A stretch of DNA of 64,000 nucleotides from Nitrospira sp. (GCA_029194535.1 JARFXR010000002.1:496001-560000); one strand, 5' to 3'. Positions 17,549-26,829 are shown, counted from the stretch's first letter. A program made the numbers and translations. Notes: generated by a model not told the origin, from the letters alone.

Positions 17549-18418
17549 TCAGCTCCTCAGGCGGCGGAGAAGTTTACGGTCCGCCGGGGTGAGCCGACGC
17601 CCGCGCGCCTCCGCCAGCACCTTGTCGAAGACCCCGTCCGCAGCCAGGCGCTTGAGCGCACGCAGGACTTCGGCGCTCAGAATCCCTTCCCGCTGCAGCG
17701 CGGCGAGATAGGTAAACGCTTCGGGAATCGTTTCCTTCCGTCGCACATAATAATCCCGGCCCCGCCGCTGGTTGCTGTACGCTTCAAATTGTTCGCAGGC
17801 CACCAGCACTTCCGCCAGTTGCCTGACCCAGGGTTTGGCCCCGGCGAGCTTTTCCGGATAATAATAGTAGAGCATCACCGCCTGCATCCAGGGCTCCCAT
17901 CGGATGCCCAGCCGCTTGATCGCCGAACGGACGGTGCGAAGCCGGCGGGCCAGGCGGCGGGCATAGCCCAGTCGCATTTCGACCTGTTCCACCGCCCAGG
18001 GGGTCATGTCGACCCCGTCTGCTTCCAACTCCCGCCGATAGCGGGAGAGGAAGGCTTCGGTCTCGCGTCCATAGACGGTCTCCGGATGTATGGTCCGCCA
18101 TTCGCGCGGTCTCGTAGGGATCCCGTGCGCCTTGGCCCAAGACCAGATCTTTCCGAAGAGTCGGCGATCCAAGCCGGCTCGGCCCAAGTCGTGCAAAAGA
18201 CAGGCGATCTGATATTGGCGCACGCGCTCGGGGCCGTGACCCAGCTCTGCGGCGACGGCCGCGCACATCTTGGCCGTCCGCACCGCATGCGGGCGATCAT
18301 AGCCTCGGATCGTCTTGCCTCTCTGGCGGGGATGCGGATAATCGTAGAGCCGAAGCAGTCCAGAAACCAGCGCCTGCGGAACGACCAACGGAGCGGACCT
18401 AAGCCTGGGTGGTCTCAT
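17549..18418 (-). CDS. HD-domain protein (putative phosphohydrolase)
   Basis: Starting at ATG 18418 (MRPPRLRSAPLVV), the protein has 289 residues. It contains an HD metal-binding core: His in YDRPHAVRTAKM and the HD pair in LLHDLGRAGLD, followed by basic helical sequence (YARRLARRLRTVRSAIKRLG). HD proteins hydrolyse nucleotides or cyclic nucleotides; the substrate here is unknown. It is the first gene of the minus-strand run that ends with pafA, so the operon promoter probably lies in 18420-18590, shared head-to-head with the rightward gene at 18593. A longer frame to 18520 has no family support. Confidence 0.72.
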   Translation of the reverse strand: MRPPRLRSAPLVVPQALVSGLLRLYDYPHPRQRGKTIRGYDRPHAVRTAKMCAAVAAELGHGPERVRQYQIACLLHDLGRAGLDRRLFGKIWSWAKAHGIPTRPREWRTIHPETVYGRETEAFLSRYRRELEADGVDMTPWAVEQVEMRLGYARRLARRLRTVRSAIKRLGIRWEPWMQAVMLYYYYPEKLAGAKPWVRQLAEVLVACEQFEAYSNQRRGRDYYVRRKETIPEAFTYLAALQREGILSAEVLRALKRLAADGVFDKVLAEARGRRLTPADRKLLRRLRS

Positions 18419-18592
18419 AGACGGGAGCGACGGCCGCCGGAATCCTGCCTCGGATGCACGAGAATATCGTCGGCTGAAACAAGGTGTCAAGGTAAGGCCG
18501 TCGGGAAGGGCCTCGCTCAACCACCGGATCTTTGCTATCCTTTAGCCGATTCAACCGATCGGTACAGACTTATGGTCTTGACAGAGCACGCC

Positions 18593-19237
18593 ATGCCTAG
18601 GACGCCTCGGTGTCTTGAACTGATCGCCGGTTGCTGGTTGGCAGCCATAGGGACGATCGTCACCGGTTTCTCCGAGACCGCTGCCTCGCCGATCGACCAA
18701 CTGAGCGACCTGACCGGCAAGGTCTCCGCCGTGGTCACCCTCAAAGGGCGAGACAATTTCAACAGCGAGTACCGGTACGACGTCAGCGCCAAGAACCTGT
18801 CCTCCGATACCTTCGTCGGAGATTCCCTGTTCATCGTGCTCGACAAAGTGACCAACCTCGGCGGCGAGGAACGCGAAAATCTGAACAGCGATCCGATTTT
18901 GAGCCGCATGGAAGTGTTGGGCCAAGAGGGAGAGACCTCTGACGGACGGCCCTACTTCCGAATCCCATCCGGTGCCAATCCCGATCTCATTCCCTACAGC
19001 CAAAGTCTTCCCGCCAATGTCCGGCTCCGCAACAAGGACTACATGATCGTCTTTACCCCATCATTCAAGGTCTACGGAATCCGACGGCCTCCGCCCGAGC
19101 CCAAACAGCAGACCCAAACGCAGCCCGGTTCTCCCCGCAACCAAGCCCAGGATCGACAGACCGAGAAACTCATCCAGCTCTTGCTCAAGAAGGGAGTCAT
19201 TACCGAGGAGGAATGGCGGAAGGCGAACCAACCGTGA
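18593..19237 (+). CDS. Exported protein of unknown function with SHOCT-like C-terminal tail
   Basis: About 214 residues starting at ATG 18593 (an in-frame ATG at 18572 is also possible; neither has a clear ribosome-binding site). The N-terminus is a signal peptide (LIAGCWLAAIGTIVTGFSETAA). The mature part is a beta-rich domain containing FNSEYRYDVSAKNLSSDTF, then a Pro/Gln-rich linker (PPPEPKQQTQTQPG). It ends in QTEKLIQLLLKKGVITEEEW, which resembles the short SHOCT oligomerisation tail (L..L...G.IT.EEF). The stop overlaps the next start (GTGA). Function is unknown; an envelope location is likely. Confidence 0.65.
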   Translation: MPRTPRCLELIAGCWLAAIGTIVTGFSETAASPIDQLSDLTGKVSAVVTLKGRDNFNSEYRYDVSAKNLSSDTFVGDSLFIVLDKVTNLGGEERENLNSDPILSRMEVLGQEGETSDGRPYFRIPSGANPDLIPYSQSLPANVRLRNKDYMIVFTPSFKVYGIRRPPPEPKQQTQTQPGSPRNQAQDRQTEKLIQLLLKKGVITEEEWRKANQP

Positions 19238-19662
19238 CCGATCCATCCTGTCGAGCCTGCGGAGGACGGTGGCCGGGCACCGATCACTTCATCGCGGACC
19301 TGGGGCTCTCCAACGCCTATCTGTACGATGATCAATACTTTCCGGGGTGGACGGTGGTCGTCTTCAAACGGCACGCGACTGAGTTGTTCCACCTGGCTCC
19401 CACGGAACGCATTCAACTGATGGAAGAAGTAAACGTGGCGGCCAAGGCTCTCGCCGATACCTTCGGAGCCAAGAAGATCAACTACGAATTGCTCGGCAAC
19501 CAGCTCCCGCACATCCATTGGCATGTGATTCCCCGGTTGACGACAGACCCGGCTCCACTCGAACCGGTCTGGCGCGTCCCGCATGAACCGATTCGCTTGA
19601 CCGGCGAAGACCTCCAGAAGCAGCTTCAATGCATCGCCCGAGCCATCGCCAGGCTGCGATAA
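19234..19662 (+). CDS. HIT-family nucleotide hydrolase/transferase
   Basis: A histidine-triad protein of 142 residues if it starts at GTG 19234, which overlaps the previous stop codon (GTGA) and has GAAGG nine bases upstream; an ATG at 19213 gives 149 residues but sits against its own GGAGG. The HIT motif QLPHIHWHVIPR (His93, 95, 97) is intact. A pair of cysteines (CRAC) near the N-terminus resembles the zinc site of some HIT enzymes. HIT proteins act on nucleoside phosphoramidates or dinucleotides. Translational coupling to the exported protein upstream is likely; a functional link is not evident. Confidence 0.9.
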   Translation: MTDPSCRACGGRWPGTDHFIADLGLSNAYLYDDQYFPGWTVVVFKRHATELFHLAPTERIQLMEEVNVAAKALADTFGAKKINYELLGNQLPHIHWHVIPRLTTDPAPLEPVWRVPHEPIRLTGEDLQKQLQCIARAIARLR

Positions 19663-19768
19663 CCCGTACGGCGTCAATCCGGGTGCCGCACCGACCGGCT
19701 CCCCATCCTCACACCGGATGCTATAATGGTCCCGGCTGCCACACGGAGTCGGAGGGTCACAGTCTTTC

Positions 19769-21079
19769 ATGCGTCGATCGGTTCCCGTGACCATTCTGGC
19801 CGCGTCCCTCGCGCTGCTGTTCCGGACCGGTCCTTCGTATTCCCAGATACCGGATGAGCCGACTGCTCCACCGTTCGTCGACAATTCACGCCTCGTTGAC
19901 AGCCCACCGCTCGTCGAAAGCCCGCCGCCTGTCGAGAGCGTCCCGCTCCTGCCGGCACCGCCCCACGCGGAGCCTCTGACTCGGGAACCGCCGATGGACG
20001 AGCAGGAAGAGGATGCCGCGCTCGCCCTCAGCGATCTCCGCAACGCGGCCCGTCTGGCGCCCCAGAACGCGGAAAACCGCTTGAATCTCGCGCGGGGACT
20101 CTATCGAATCGGAGATCTCGACGCCGCGATCGAAGAATGCCGTGCCGCGATCAAGTTGAACGCCTCGGATCCGCAAGCGCACTTACAGCTTGGGGTGCTC
20201 CTTATGGCCAAGCAGGACTGGCGCGGAGCCTCGGCCGCGCTGAAGGAAGCCGTTCAGCTGGATTCCACGCTGGCTCATGCGCATTACAGCCTCGGCAGCG
20301 TGCAGTACACGGGCGGGAACGTGAAAGCGGCGATCGAGTCCTATCGACAGGCGCTGGAGCTGCAGCCGAACTTTCCCGATGCGCGCTATCGCCTGGCACT
20401 GCTGCTGAAGCTGATCAACCGCGGTGAGGAGGCGGCGCAATTCATGGAGGAAGCGGCGATCGGAGGCGTACCGCAGGCCCAATTCTTCCTCGGCAATGCC
20501 TACAAAGGCGGCCAGGGGGTTCAGAAGAATCTGGCCCTGGCGATCTACTGGTGGGCAAGAGCCGAGGAATTCGGTCATCAGGCCGCCGCGGAGGCCCTCT
20601 CGAAGACCAGGCGGTTGGCGTTGTCTGCCGATCAGCCGGAGCGGAAGCGCAAGGAGACACTCGATGCGTTTCAGGCCTATCGGGAGAGGTTGCGAGAGGA
20701 GTTTCCCGACCAAGTTCAGCAGATTCAGATGGAAGACGGCGAGACCCTCGGCATGACACTCCTGAAGCAGAATCGGACTGACGCGGCCGTTCCTGTCCTC
20801 TTGAAGGAAGCCTATGCACTCAGCGAGGCGGCACAGGCTGCATTGGCCAAACTGTACGAGATGGGATGGGACCAGCAGCTGCCACCCTATGATCCCGCCT
20901 TGCTCGCCTGCTTCGAGACGACGGCGGCCGACGGCTTCGCTCCCGCGAAAAAGACCGTCGCGCGCATCTACGGCAAGGGTCTCGGCACCGCGCCGGATCT
21001 TCGGAAGGCCAAGGCGGCGTTGAAAGGGCTCCCGAAGCAGGAGGTGAAAGCCCTGCTCGATGAGTTCGCGACACCATAG
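19769..21079 (+). CDS. Exported TPR/Sel1-repeat protein
   Basis: A 436-residue protein with a signal peptide (VTILAASLALLFRTGPSYS), then a Pro/Val-rich linker (about 28-75) with repeated SPPLVESPPPVES-like units. Tetratricopeptide repeats follow at about 85-225 (ENRLNLARGLYRIGDLDAAI, HAHYSLGSVQYTGGNVKAAI, NFPDARYRLALLLKLINRGE). Sel1-type repeats follow (QAQFFLGNAYKGGQGVQKNL), with another Sel1-like copy near the C-terminus (AKKTVARIYGKGLGTAPDLR). Such repeats scaffold protein complexes. It is 23 bp upstream of the CHASE2-sigma54 gene, so the two probably form a unit. A partner or sensor-input role is plausible but unproven. Confidence 0.85.
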   Translation: MRRSVPVTILAASLALLFRTGPSYSQIPDEPTAPPFVDNSRLVDSPPLVESPPPVESVPLLPAPPHAEPLTREPPMDEQEEDAALALSDLRNAARLAPQNAENRLNLARGLYRIGDLDAAIEECRAAIKLNASDPQAHLQLGVLLMAKQDWRGASAALKEAVQLDSTLAHAHYSLGSVQYTGGNVKAAIESYRQALELQPNFPDARYRLALLLKLINRGEEAAQFMEEAAIGGVPQAQFFLGNAYKGGQGVQKNLALAIYWWARAEEFGHQAAAEALSKTRRLALSADQPERKRKETLDAFQAYRERLREEFPDQVQQIQMEDGETLGMTLLKQNRTDAAVPVLLKEAYALSEAAQAALAKLYEMGWDQQLPPYDPALLACFETTAADGFAPAKKTVARIYGKGLGTAPDLRKAKAALKGLPKQEVKALLDEFATP

Positions 21080-21102
21080 CCCACATTCAGGCCAGGTACA
21101 GA

Positions 21103-23745
21103 ATGGACGACATCAAACTCTGGCGCCTCTTCATCACGTCGCGACCGCTCCAGGTGCCGGCGATCGGTCTGCTCGCTACGCTGTGCGCTCTCCTGCTTCA
21201 GACCCTGATGCCGGCGACCTTCACGACCCTGGAATGGGCTCCGTATGACATGTGGCTCCGGCATCGAACCTCAGTCCAGGTCAGCCCCTCCTTAATCATC
21301 CTGCTACGGGACCCGGCAATTGACGATCGGTTCGGCACCGGTCCCTTAGATCGAAGCCTGCTCGCGACCCTGATCACGGTTGCGCATGACGCGGGAGCGG
21401 CGGCCATCGGCCTCGACCATCGACTCGATTATGCCAGTCCGACACAGCTGGGCGGCGCGGCAAGCGACGCGCTGCTTCTGGAAGCGATTGAGACGGCCGG
21501 TCCCGTGGTCTTCGTTCAAGGGCTGGACTCGAGGTTGTACTCCGACGCGGCCATCCCGAGCCATGTCCTGGTGACGACCCAGCTGGATCACGTGACGCGC
21601 CACGTTCCCCTGTTGGCCTCGGTCAACGCGCGGACTCTACCGGCTTTCGGTTCGATCCTGTATGACCTGTCCCGGCAACGGTCGGCGCCGACAGCGGAAG
21701 CCTTGGTGACGTCGGCAGGACCCCCGGCCTTGGTCAATGTGGTCGGCAACGGATCGCTGGACGCTCTCCCGACGGTGCCGCTGTCGGCCGTCTGGAAAGC
21801 AGCGCGGCAACAGGATCAGGCCGCCCTCGAGACCTGGTTCAAGGACAAGATCGTTGTCATCCTGACCGGCGTTGCTGCACAGGACATCTGGCTCCTGCCC
21901 ACAGGCCTGTCGGTGAACGGCACGGTCATGCACCTCCACCTGCTCAATAGCCTGCTCACCCAGCGACCAATGGCCAACCTCGGGGGGCTTGCCCAATCGG
22001 TCGTCGCGTTGGTGGTAGCCTCTCTGGTCGGCTGGTGTCTGTTGCGCTTTCAAGGATGGACCGGACTCCTGGCCGCCGGAGCGACGGTCGCGCTGTATTT
22101 CGCCATGCTCGGCGCGGCGCTGCCGGTGACGCACCTCGTCCTTCCCGCGGCGCTGCCGCTGACCGCATGCCTGTTTGTCGTGATGGGCAGCACCGCGTGG
22201 ACACATTTGACCGCGAGCCAGCGCCTGGTGCTGCTTGAGCGAGACATGCTGCGCATCCGGCAGGACGAGGCCGCGGTGAGAGAATCCTTGACCCGTCACG
22301 AGAGCCGGTCCGAGGGGCTGCAGGAGGATCTGGAGGCGGCAAGGGCGGCAGCGGCCAGATCGGCCGGAGAGCAGGAAGGCTTATCCCTCGCAGCCGAATC
22401 CTTGCGGGATGAATTGGCCACCGTTCAAGCGCAAGAGCAGGAAGCTCGCCGGCGACTCGAGCAACTTGAGCGACAGCTTCACGACCTCCGCGAGGCCGGC
22501 GTGCAGACCGGATCGCTCGGCGATGCGGAACTCGATCAACTTCGATCGGAAAGCCGGCAGCTCGGCATCGTGACCCAGCATCCGGCATTGCTTCGACTGT
22601 TCCACGACGTCAAGAAAGGGGCTAGATCCTCTCTCACCGTGCTGCTCCTCGGCGAGCCGGGAACCGGCAAGGAACTGTTCGCGCGAGCCGTTCACCGCCT
22701 CAGCCCGAGAGCCGGGAAGACCTTCATTGCGGTGAACATGGCCGCCATCTCCCCCGAGTTGTTTGAGAGCGAGCTCTTCGGCCACACCAAGGGCAGCTTT
22801 ACAGGAGCGACGTCCGACCGTCGCGGCTATTTTGAGCTTGCCGACCACGGAACGATCTTCCTGGATGAAATCGGCGATCTCCGGCTCGATCATCAGAGTA
22901 AATTACTGCGGGTGGTTCAGGAAAGGTCGTTCTACCGGGTCGGGGCGACCACGCCCACGACCGTAGATGTCCGCATCGTTGCGGCGACCAACCGGGATCT
23001 GCAGCGAGGGGTATCGGAAGGCTGGTTCCGCGAGGATCTGTATTTCCGGCTGACCGGGTTGGTCTTCCGGTTGCCGCCGCTACGCGAGCGTTCCGGCGAT
23101 ATCGCGCCCCTGGCCGAAGCGGCTCTCGCCGACATCGCACGACAACTGGGACGGCCGGCGCCAAAGCTCTCCAACGACGCGCTTCGGACCTTGACTGAGT
23201 ATTCGTGGCCGGGCAACGTCCGCGAGCTTCGCCACACGTTGGAACGGGCCGTCGCATTGAGTGATCAGCCGATCCTCACGGCACCAGCGCTGCAGCTTGA
23301 ACCGCGGAGTGCCCCGCTGCTCAAGGAACGCACCTCGCTCTTGCCGGATACGGCCGGCGACACGGCCGTGCTGGACTGTTTGAGACGACAGGACTTTGAT
23401 ATGCAGGCGACCGCCAAGGTATTGGGCTGGGACCGCAGCACCGTCACGCAGCGTTTGAAAGGCCTGTGCTTTCAGGCGCTCGTCGATGCCGACGGCGACC
23501 AGTCCAAGGCTGCGGCGAGCGTGGCCGGCGACCCGGGTCATATGAGGACCGTCGAACTCAAACTGACGGACTATTACCATCATCTGCTCTCGGTCATCGA
23601 ACCCTGTTCCTCGCCGGACGAGGCCCTGGTCGAGTGCAAACGGCGATTCAAGAATCTGCCGGAGCGACACTTCCAATCGGTGGAAAGATTGGTCCGCCGG
23701 TGGTTCGCGCGAGACCACCGGTCGATGTCTCGTGCCTCCGGCTAG
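21103..23745 (+). CDS. CHASE2-domain sigma-54-dependent transcriptional activator
   Basis: An 880-residue membrane-bound regulator. Residues 18-36 are a membrane segment; about 45-285 form an extracytoplasmic CHASE2 sensor domain. Three membrane segments follow (about 288-372), then a coiled coil (about 375-480). The sigma54-interaction AAA+ domain spans about 490-720, with Walker A GEPGTGKE, the sigma54-contact loop as GSFTGA (usual GAFTGA), and Walker [12 protein letters not shown]. Residues about 760-795 are a Fis-like helix-turn-helix (ATAKVLGWDRSTVTQRLKGL), followed by an unusual 85-residue helical tail. Most sigma54 activators are cytosolic; fusion to a membrane CHASE2 sensor suggests direct sensing of an envelope signal. 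The stop overlaps the convergent antiporter gene by 4 bp. Confidence 0.92.
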   Translation: MDDIKLWRLFITSRPLQVPAIGLLATLCALLLQTLMPATFTTLEWAPYDMWLRHRTSVQVSPSLIILLRDPAIDDRFGTGPLDRSLLATLITVAHDAGAAAIGLDHRLDYASPTQLGGAASDALLLEAIETAGPVVFVQGLDSRLYSDAAIPSHVLVTTQLDHVTRHVPLLASVNARTLPAFGSILYDLSRQRSAPTAEALVTSAGPPALVNVVGNGSLDALPTVPLSAVWKAARQQDQAALETWFKDKIVVILTGVAAQDIWLLPTGLSVNGTVMHLHLLNSLLTQRPMANLGGLAQSVVALVVASLVGWCLLRFQGWTGLLAAGATVALYFAMLGAALPVTHLVLPAALPLTACLFVVMGSTAWTHLTASQRLVLLERDMLRIRQDEAAVRESLTRHESRSEGLQEDLEAARAAAARSAGEQEGLSLAAESLRDELATVQAQEQEARRRLEQLERQLHDLREAGVQTGSLGDAELDQLRSESRQLGIVTQHPALLRLFHDVKKGARSSLTVLLLGEPGTGKELFARAVHRLSPRAGKTFIAVNMAAISPELFESELFGHTKGSFTGATSDRRGYFELADHGTIFLDEIGDLRLDHQSKLLRVVQERSFYRVGATTPTTVDVRIVAATNRDLQRGVSEGWFREDLYFRLTGLVFRLPPLRERSGDIAPLAEAALADIARQLGRPAPKLSNDALRTLTEYSWPGNVRELRHTLERAVALSDQPILTAPALQLEPRSAPLLKERTSLLPDTAGDTAVLDCLRRQDFDMQATAKVLGWDRSTVTQRLKGLCFQALVDADGDQSKAAASVAGDPGHMRTVELKLTDYYHHLLSVIEPCSSPDEALVECKRRFKNLPERHFQSVERLVRRWFARDHRSMSRASG

Positions 23746-24944
23746 CCCTCGTCGCTCAATCCGTTGAGGCGATGTGCTTTCGCCGGTCGATCCCTGTCCG
23801 GAAGCAAATGGGTGGGAAGGAAGCACAGCCCGGCGATCAGCGTGGGCACGATGGCGCTCGCGATGACGGCGGCCACGAGGAAGGAATACTGTTCTTGCGT
23901 CACGATCCCGTGCGCCAATCCATAGAGGGATGAGATCGTCCCGAACGTCAAGCCGGTCGACATCAGAAGAGTGTAATACCACCGTTCGCGTCGTTCACGT
24001 CGGAAGACGCCGATCACCGGATAGAGGCCGAAGATTTTCGCGAGGACTTTGCCCGACAGCAGGCCGAAAAAGACCAGCGGAGCGGCCAACAGGGCCGGAA
24101 GGGAGACAAGCGTCCCCGCGCGAAGAAAATAAAACGGCGTGAGAAAGCCGACCGTCAGCGTCCGCAACCGTCTCATCCAATGTGCATCCCGTGCCGCAGT
24201 GCCCGCGAGCACCATGCCGACGAGATAAGCCGGAAGTACCGCTTCACTCCCCGACCACAAGGCCAGTGCGCCCAGTCCGAACAGGATCAGCATGATCCAT
24301 TTCGTCCTGATCGCTGCGGTCCGATTGGCATAGTGACGGGTGAGCCAGGCCGTCGTGCCGGGCAGCGACGCCAAAACCGCGATGGTGCCCGCGACAAACA
24401 CGAGGGTCTTGTAGGTGAAGGGCGCAAACAGCAGCCCCAGCGCAATCACCGTCCCCAAGTCATTGATGAAACAGGCGCCGAGAATCCCCTTCCCGAATTC
24501 CGTCTTATTCAGGCTCGTTTCCAACATGACCGCATAGACCACGGCCATGGAGGTCGTCGACAGGGCCACGCCACAGAGCCAACTGGCGTTGACATCCCAT
24601 CCCAAGAGGTAATAGGCGACGGCCGCGCAGCCCAAAAACGGCGCGGCGAATCCTATAACCCCGACGATGCTCACCTCGGCCAGCTTATGACGGAGCACGT
24701 CGGGGTCCAGCTCTGCCCCGGCCAAGAAGGTCAGGACGACGGCGCCGGATGCGGCAAGAAACCGCAACCATTCCTTGTCGGCCTCCAGCACATCGCCAAG
24801 ACCGAAGATTCCGACCAGGGCGGCAACACCGACCCCGACACAGATTTCGACCAACGCGACGGACAATCGCAATGAGGAAGCAAGAAGAGCGGATACGACG
24901 GCGAGGGCGAGCCACAGGGTCGCGGTGAGAAAGATCGATTCCAT
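23742..24944 (-). CDS. CPA2-type cation:proton antiporter (Kef/NapA-like)
   Basis: A 400-residue polytopic membrane protein with about 12-13 hydrophobic segments. LTFLAGAELDPDVLRHKLAE and FINDLGTVIALGLLF carry the acidic residues typical of CPA2 exchangers (the Asn-Asp pair in FINDLG corresponds to the ion site). There is no TrkA-N or other regulatory domain at the C-terminus, so it is a transport domain only. It exchanges a monovalent cation for protons in the inner membrane; which cation cannot be told. It converges on the CHASE2 gene. Confidence 0.87.
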   Translation of the reverse strand: MESIFLTATLWLALAVVSALLASSLRLSVALVEICVGVGVAALVGIFGLGDVLEADKEWLRFLAASGAVVLTFLAGAELDPDVLRHKLAEVSIVGVIGFAAPFLGCAAVAYYLLGWDVNASWLCGVALSTTSMAVVYAVMLETSLNKTEFGKGILGACFINDLGTVIALGLLFAPFTYKTLVFVAGTIAVLASLPGTTAWLTRHYANRTAAIRTKWIMLILFGLGALALWSGSEAVLPAYLVGMVLAGTAARDAHWMRRLRTLTVGFLTPFYFLRAGTLVSLPALLAAPLVFFGLLSGKVLAKIFGLYPVIGVFRRERRERWYYTLLMSTGLTFGTISSLYGLAHGIVTQEQYSFLVAAVIASAIVPTLIAGLCFLPTHLLPDRDRPAKAHRLNGLSDEG

Positions 24945-25285
24945 CGAAGGAGTCCTCCGTTCCGGCCGGGATTCACTTGCGCAGACCGGCTATCGCCACG
25001 ACGGCGACAGACCCCACGGCTCCGGCGATGCGAACGTAGGAGTCATCAGCCTGGCCGTGGCGGTTATACGGGGGACCCCATCCCCTGCGTAGGCGTGGGG
25101 AGTATACGCGAACTTGGTAGGAATTGCCTCAGTGGACGTGAGCGGCTGCCTTGTCCAGGAGAGCCTTCGCCTGCTCGGTGATGAGCGTCTCGGCAGGGCT
25201 CATGAACGTCACTGCAAGGCCGCGGCCGTTTGCCCAGCCGGCACATCTTCCGAGGCCTGGAGTTTTCCCCTTGTGATCTGTTCCC
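24945..25285. other. Intergenic stretch with one copy of a dispersed repeat
   Basis: It holds the antiporter promoter region and the repeat copy at 25036-25071. A minus-strand frame ending at 25129 closes with a protein-like C-terminus (AKALLDKAAAHVH), but it has no start or family I recognise. Otherwise nothing is seen. Confidence 0.4.
25036..25071 (+). repeat. Dispersed direct repeat, copy 1
   Basis: The segment with core GAGTCATCAGCCTGGCCGTG recurs in the same orientation at 29601-29637 with four substitutions and one inserted base. The two copies bracket the glycosyltransferase and beta-helix genes. They may mark a past insertion or be a dispersed genomic repeat. Confidence 0.55.
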
Positions 25286-26728
25286 TTAAGCGCCTTCACG
25301 GTTATCCATCTGCCGTAAGACGAGGAGCACGACAAATAAGACCAGCCCTCCGAAGAACATATGAGACCCAACAAGCCCTAACAAGGGAAACTTGTAGAAC
25401 AGTCGGGGGCGGAGGAGGACGCTGGCGCACGCAATGTAACTGCAAGCAAAGATACCGCTGGTCACGCGTCCGAACGGTCGCATGATGATCGTGCTGGCAA
25501 GAGCCGCGGCAAAGATAGGCAGGAACGCACCATAGTGATGTTCCCAAGCGACTGGCGAAGCTAAGGTCACGCCGACGATGACGATCATCAGATCGAGCGG
25601 TCCAACTGAGTCTGTTCTATTGGAAGACCACGGTCTGAGAGCAAGCCCGAGCAAAATGAGCGAGCAGGCAATTGTCAGGAAGGACACTGTGGGGTGGAGT
25701 GGAGCATAACTGGAATTGAAAAAGTGCAAAGGATCGCCATTTTCCAGCAACCGATTCAATAATCCGTTCATGCTCTGATTGGCCCAGAATGCTTCACCTT
25801 GGCGGCCGATCCTTCCAAGCAGCTCAAGATATGAAGCCCAATTCGCATGTCCGTATCGGGCGACCGATAGCGCGCCGCCCAGCAATACCACGCTCGCCAA
25901 GCCCAGCGTGAACCGTCGTTGCCGTCGATAAAGAGACCATACAAGCAGCCAGCCATATTGGGGCTTGAACAAACAGCACAGTCCTATGCAAATCCCGCTG
26001 CAGGTCCTCCACCCAAGAAAATAGGCGAGGATAGCGAGAGCGATCAGGCAGCTGAGAAACGTTTGAGCCTGTCCGAGGGCGAGGCTTTTCAGGAGCGGGT
26101 AGTAGAAGAAACTTATGATGATGATGAGTAATCCCCTCAACACGCCCAATGGTGTGAGAAGCGAGGAGGAGCGCCTAGTGCTGAATCTGGCCAACTGCAC
26201 TTCCAGCAGAAGCCATGAAGTGCCGATTGTGACAGAAAACGCAATCAGCGATAGGACCCAAAGGTAATAGCCTAGGGTCGCATGAATTTTCTCGCCTTCA
26301 ATACTCGTCAGTTCTCTCGGGAGAAGATCTAAAAGAAGTAGCGATGAAGGAGGGTACTGAAACTTCTCCAACCCCCTACGCGTGAGATCATATAGACTCC
26401 GCATGGAGTCTTCCAACGAGGCGTTGTATGCCATCAGCATGGGAAGCCATGAGTCATTCCGCTTGTCGATATCTGAACCTAAAGCTAAACCTTCGACCCA
26501 TTCGCGCACGATGGCTCCTGGCGCGGTCGCGTGAACAGATGATTGTACGTCCTCGCCTATCACGACTTGCCCGCCGACCTGAATGAAGGCAACAATGAAG
26601 TACAGCGCACAACCGACGGTCAGCCACAGTACCACCTGCCGATTAACGGAGAGCTTCGACGACAGGTGAAAAGCTCCGTTCTGCAACATGGGAGCCAAAG
26701 CCGGCGGGCCGGATTGTTTCGTAGTCAT
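25286..26728 (-). CDS. GT87-like (DUF2029) integral membrane glycosyltransferase
   Basis: Starting at ATG 26728 (MTTKQSGPPALAP), the protein has 480 residues. It has a short cytoplasmic lead, a first membrane segment (LWLTVGCALYFIVAFIQV), a long extracytoplasmic loop, and then about nine further membrane segments. FLGWRTCSGICIGLCCLFKPQYGWLLVWSLYRR and the late SPVAWEHHYGAFLP match the GT87/DUF2029 family of polyprenyl-phosphate-mannose-dependent transferases. These act at the membrane in glycan or glycoprotein synthesis. A longer frame to 26857 runs into a repeat and is rejected. Base composition looks lower in GC than the flanking core genes, consistent with accessory DNA. Confidence 0.75.
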   Translation of the reverse strand: MTTKQSGPPALAPMLQNGAFHLSSKLSVNRQVVLWLTVGCALYFIVAFIQVGGQVVIGEDVQSSVHATAPGAIVREWVEGLALGSDIDKRNDSWLPMLMAYNASLEDSMRSLYDLTRRGLEKFQYPPSSLLLLDLLPRELTSIEGEKIHATLGYYLWVLSLIAFSVTIGTSWLLLEVQLARFSTRRSSSLLTPLGVLRGLLIIIISFFYYPLLKSLALGQAQTFLSCLIALAILAYFLGWRTCSGICIGLCCLFKPQYGWLLVWSLYRRQRRFTLGLASVVLLGGALSVARYGHANWASYLELLGRIGRQGEAFWANQSMNGLLNRLLENGDPLHFFNSSYAPLHPTVSFLTIACSLILLGLALRPWSSNRTDSVGPLDLMIVIVGVTLASPVAWEHHYGAFLPIFAAALASTIIMRPFGRVTSGIFACSYIACASVLLRPRLFYKFPLLGLVGSHMFFGGLVLFVVLLVLRQMDNREGA

Positions 26729-26829
26729 GACAGCTGTACCATCTTCTATTAGCAGTGTGTTGACAAACCCTGTGATGCCCTCGGAAATAGCGTCGTGCCT
26801 GAGATCACGGATGCCTTCAGCATACCCCG

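Noticed and set aside
17789-18592. N-terminal extension of the exported protein at 18593
   Set aside because: It lies antisense to the HD gene and would bury the signal peptide.
25129-25374. Minus-strand frame ending AKALLDKAAAHVH
   Set aside because: A plausible C-terminus, but overlaps the glycosyltransferase end and has no recognisable family or start.
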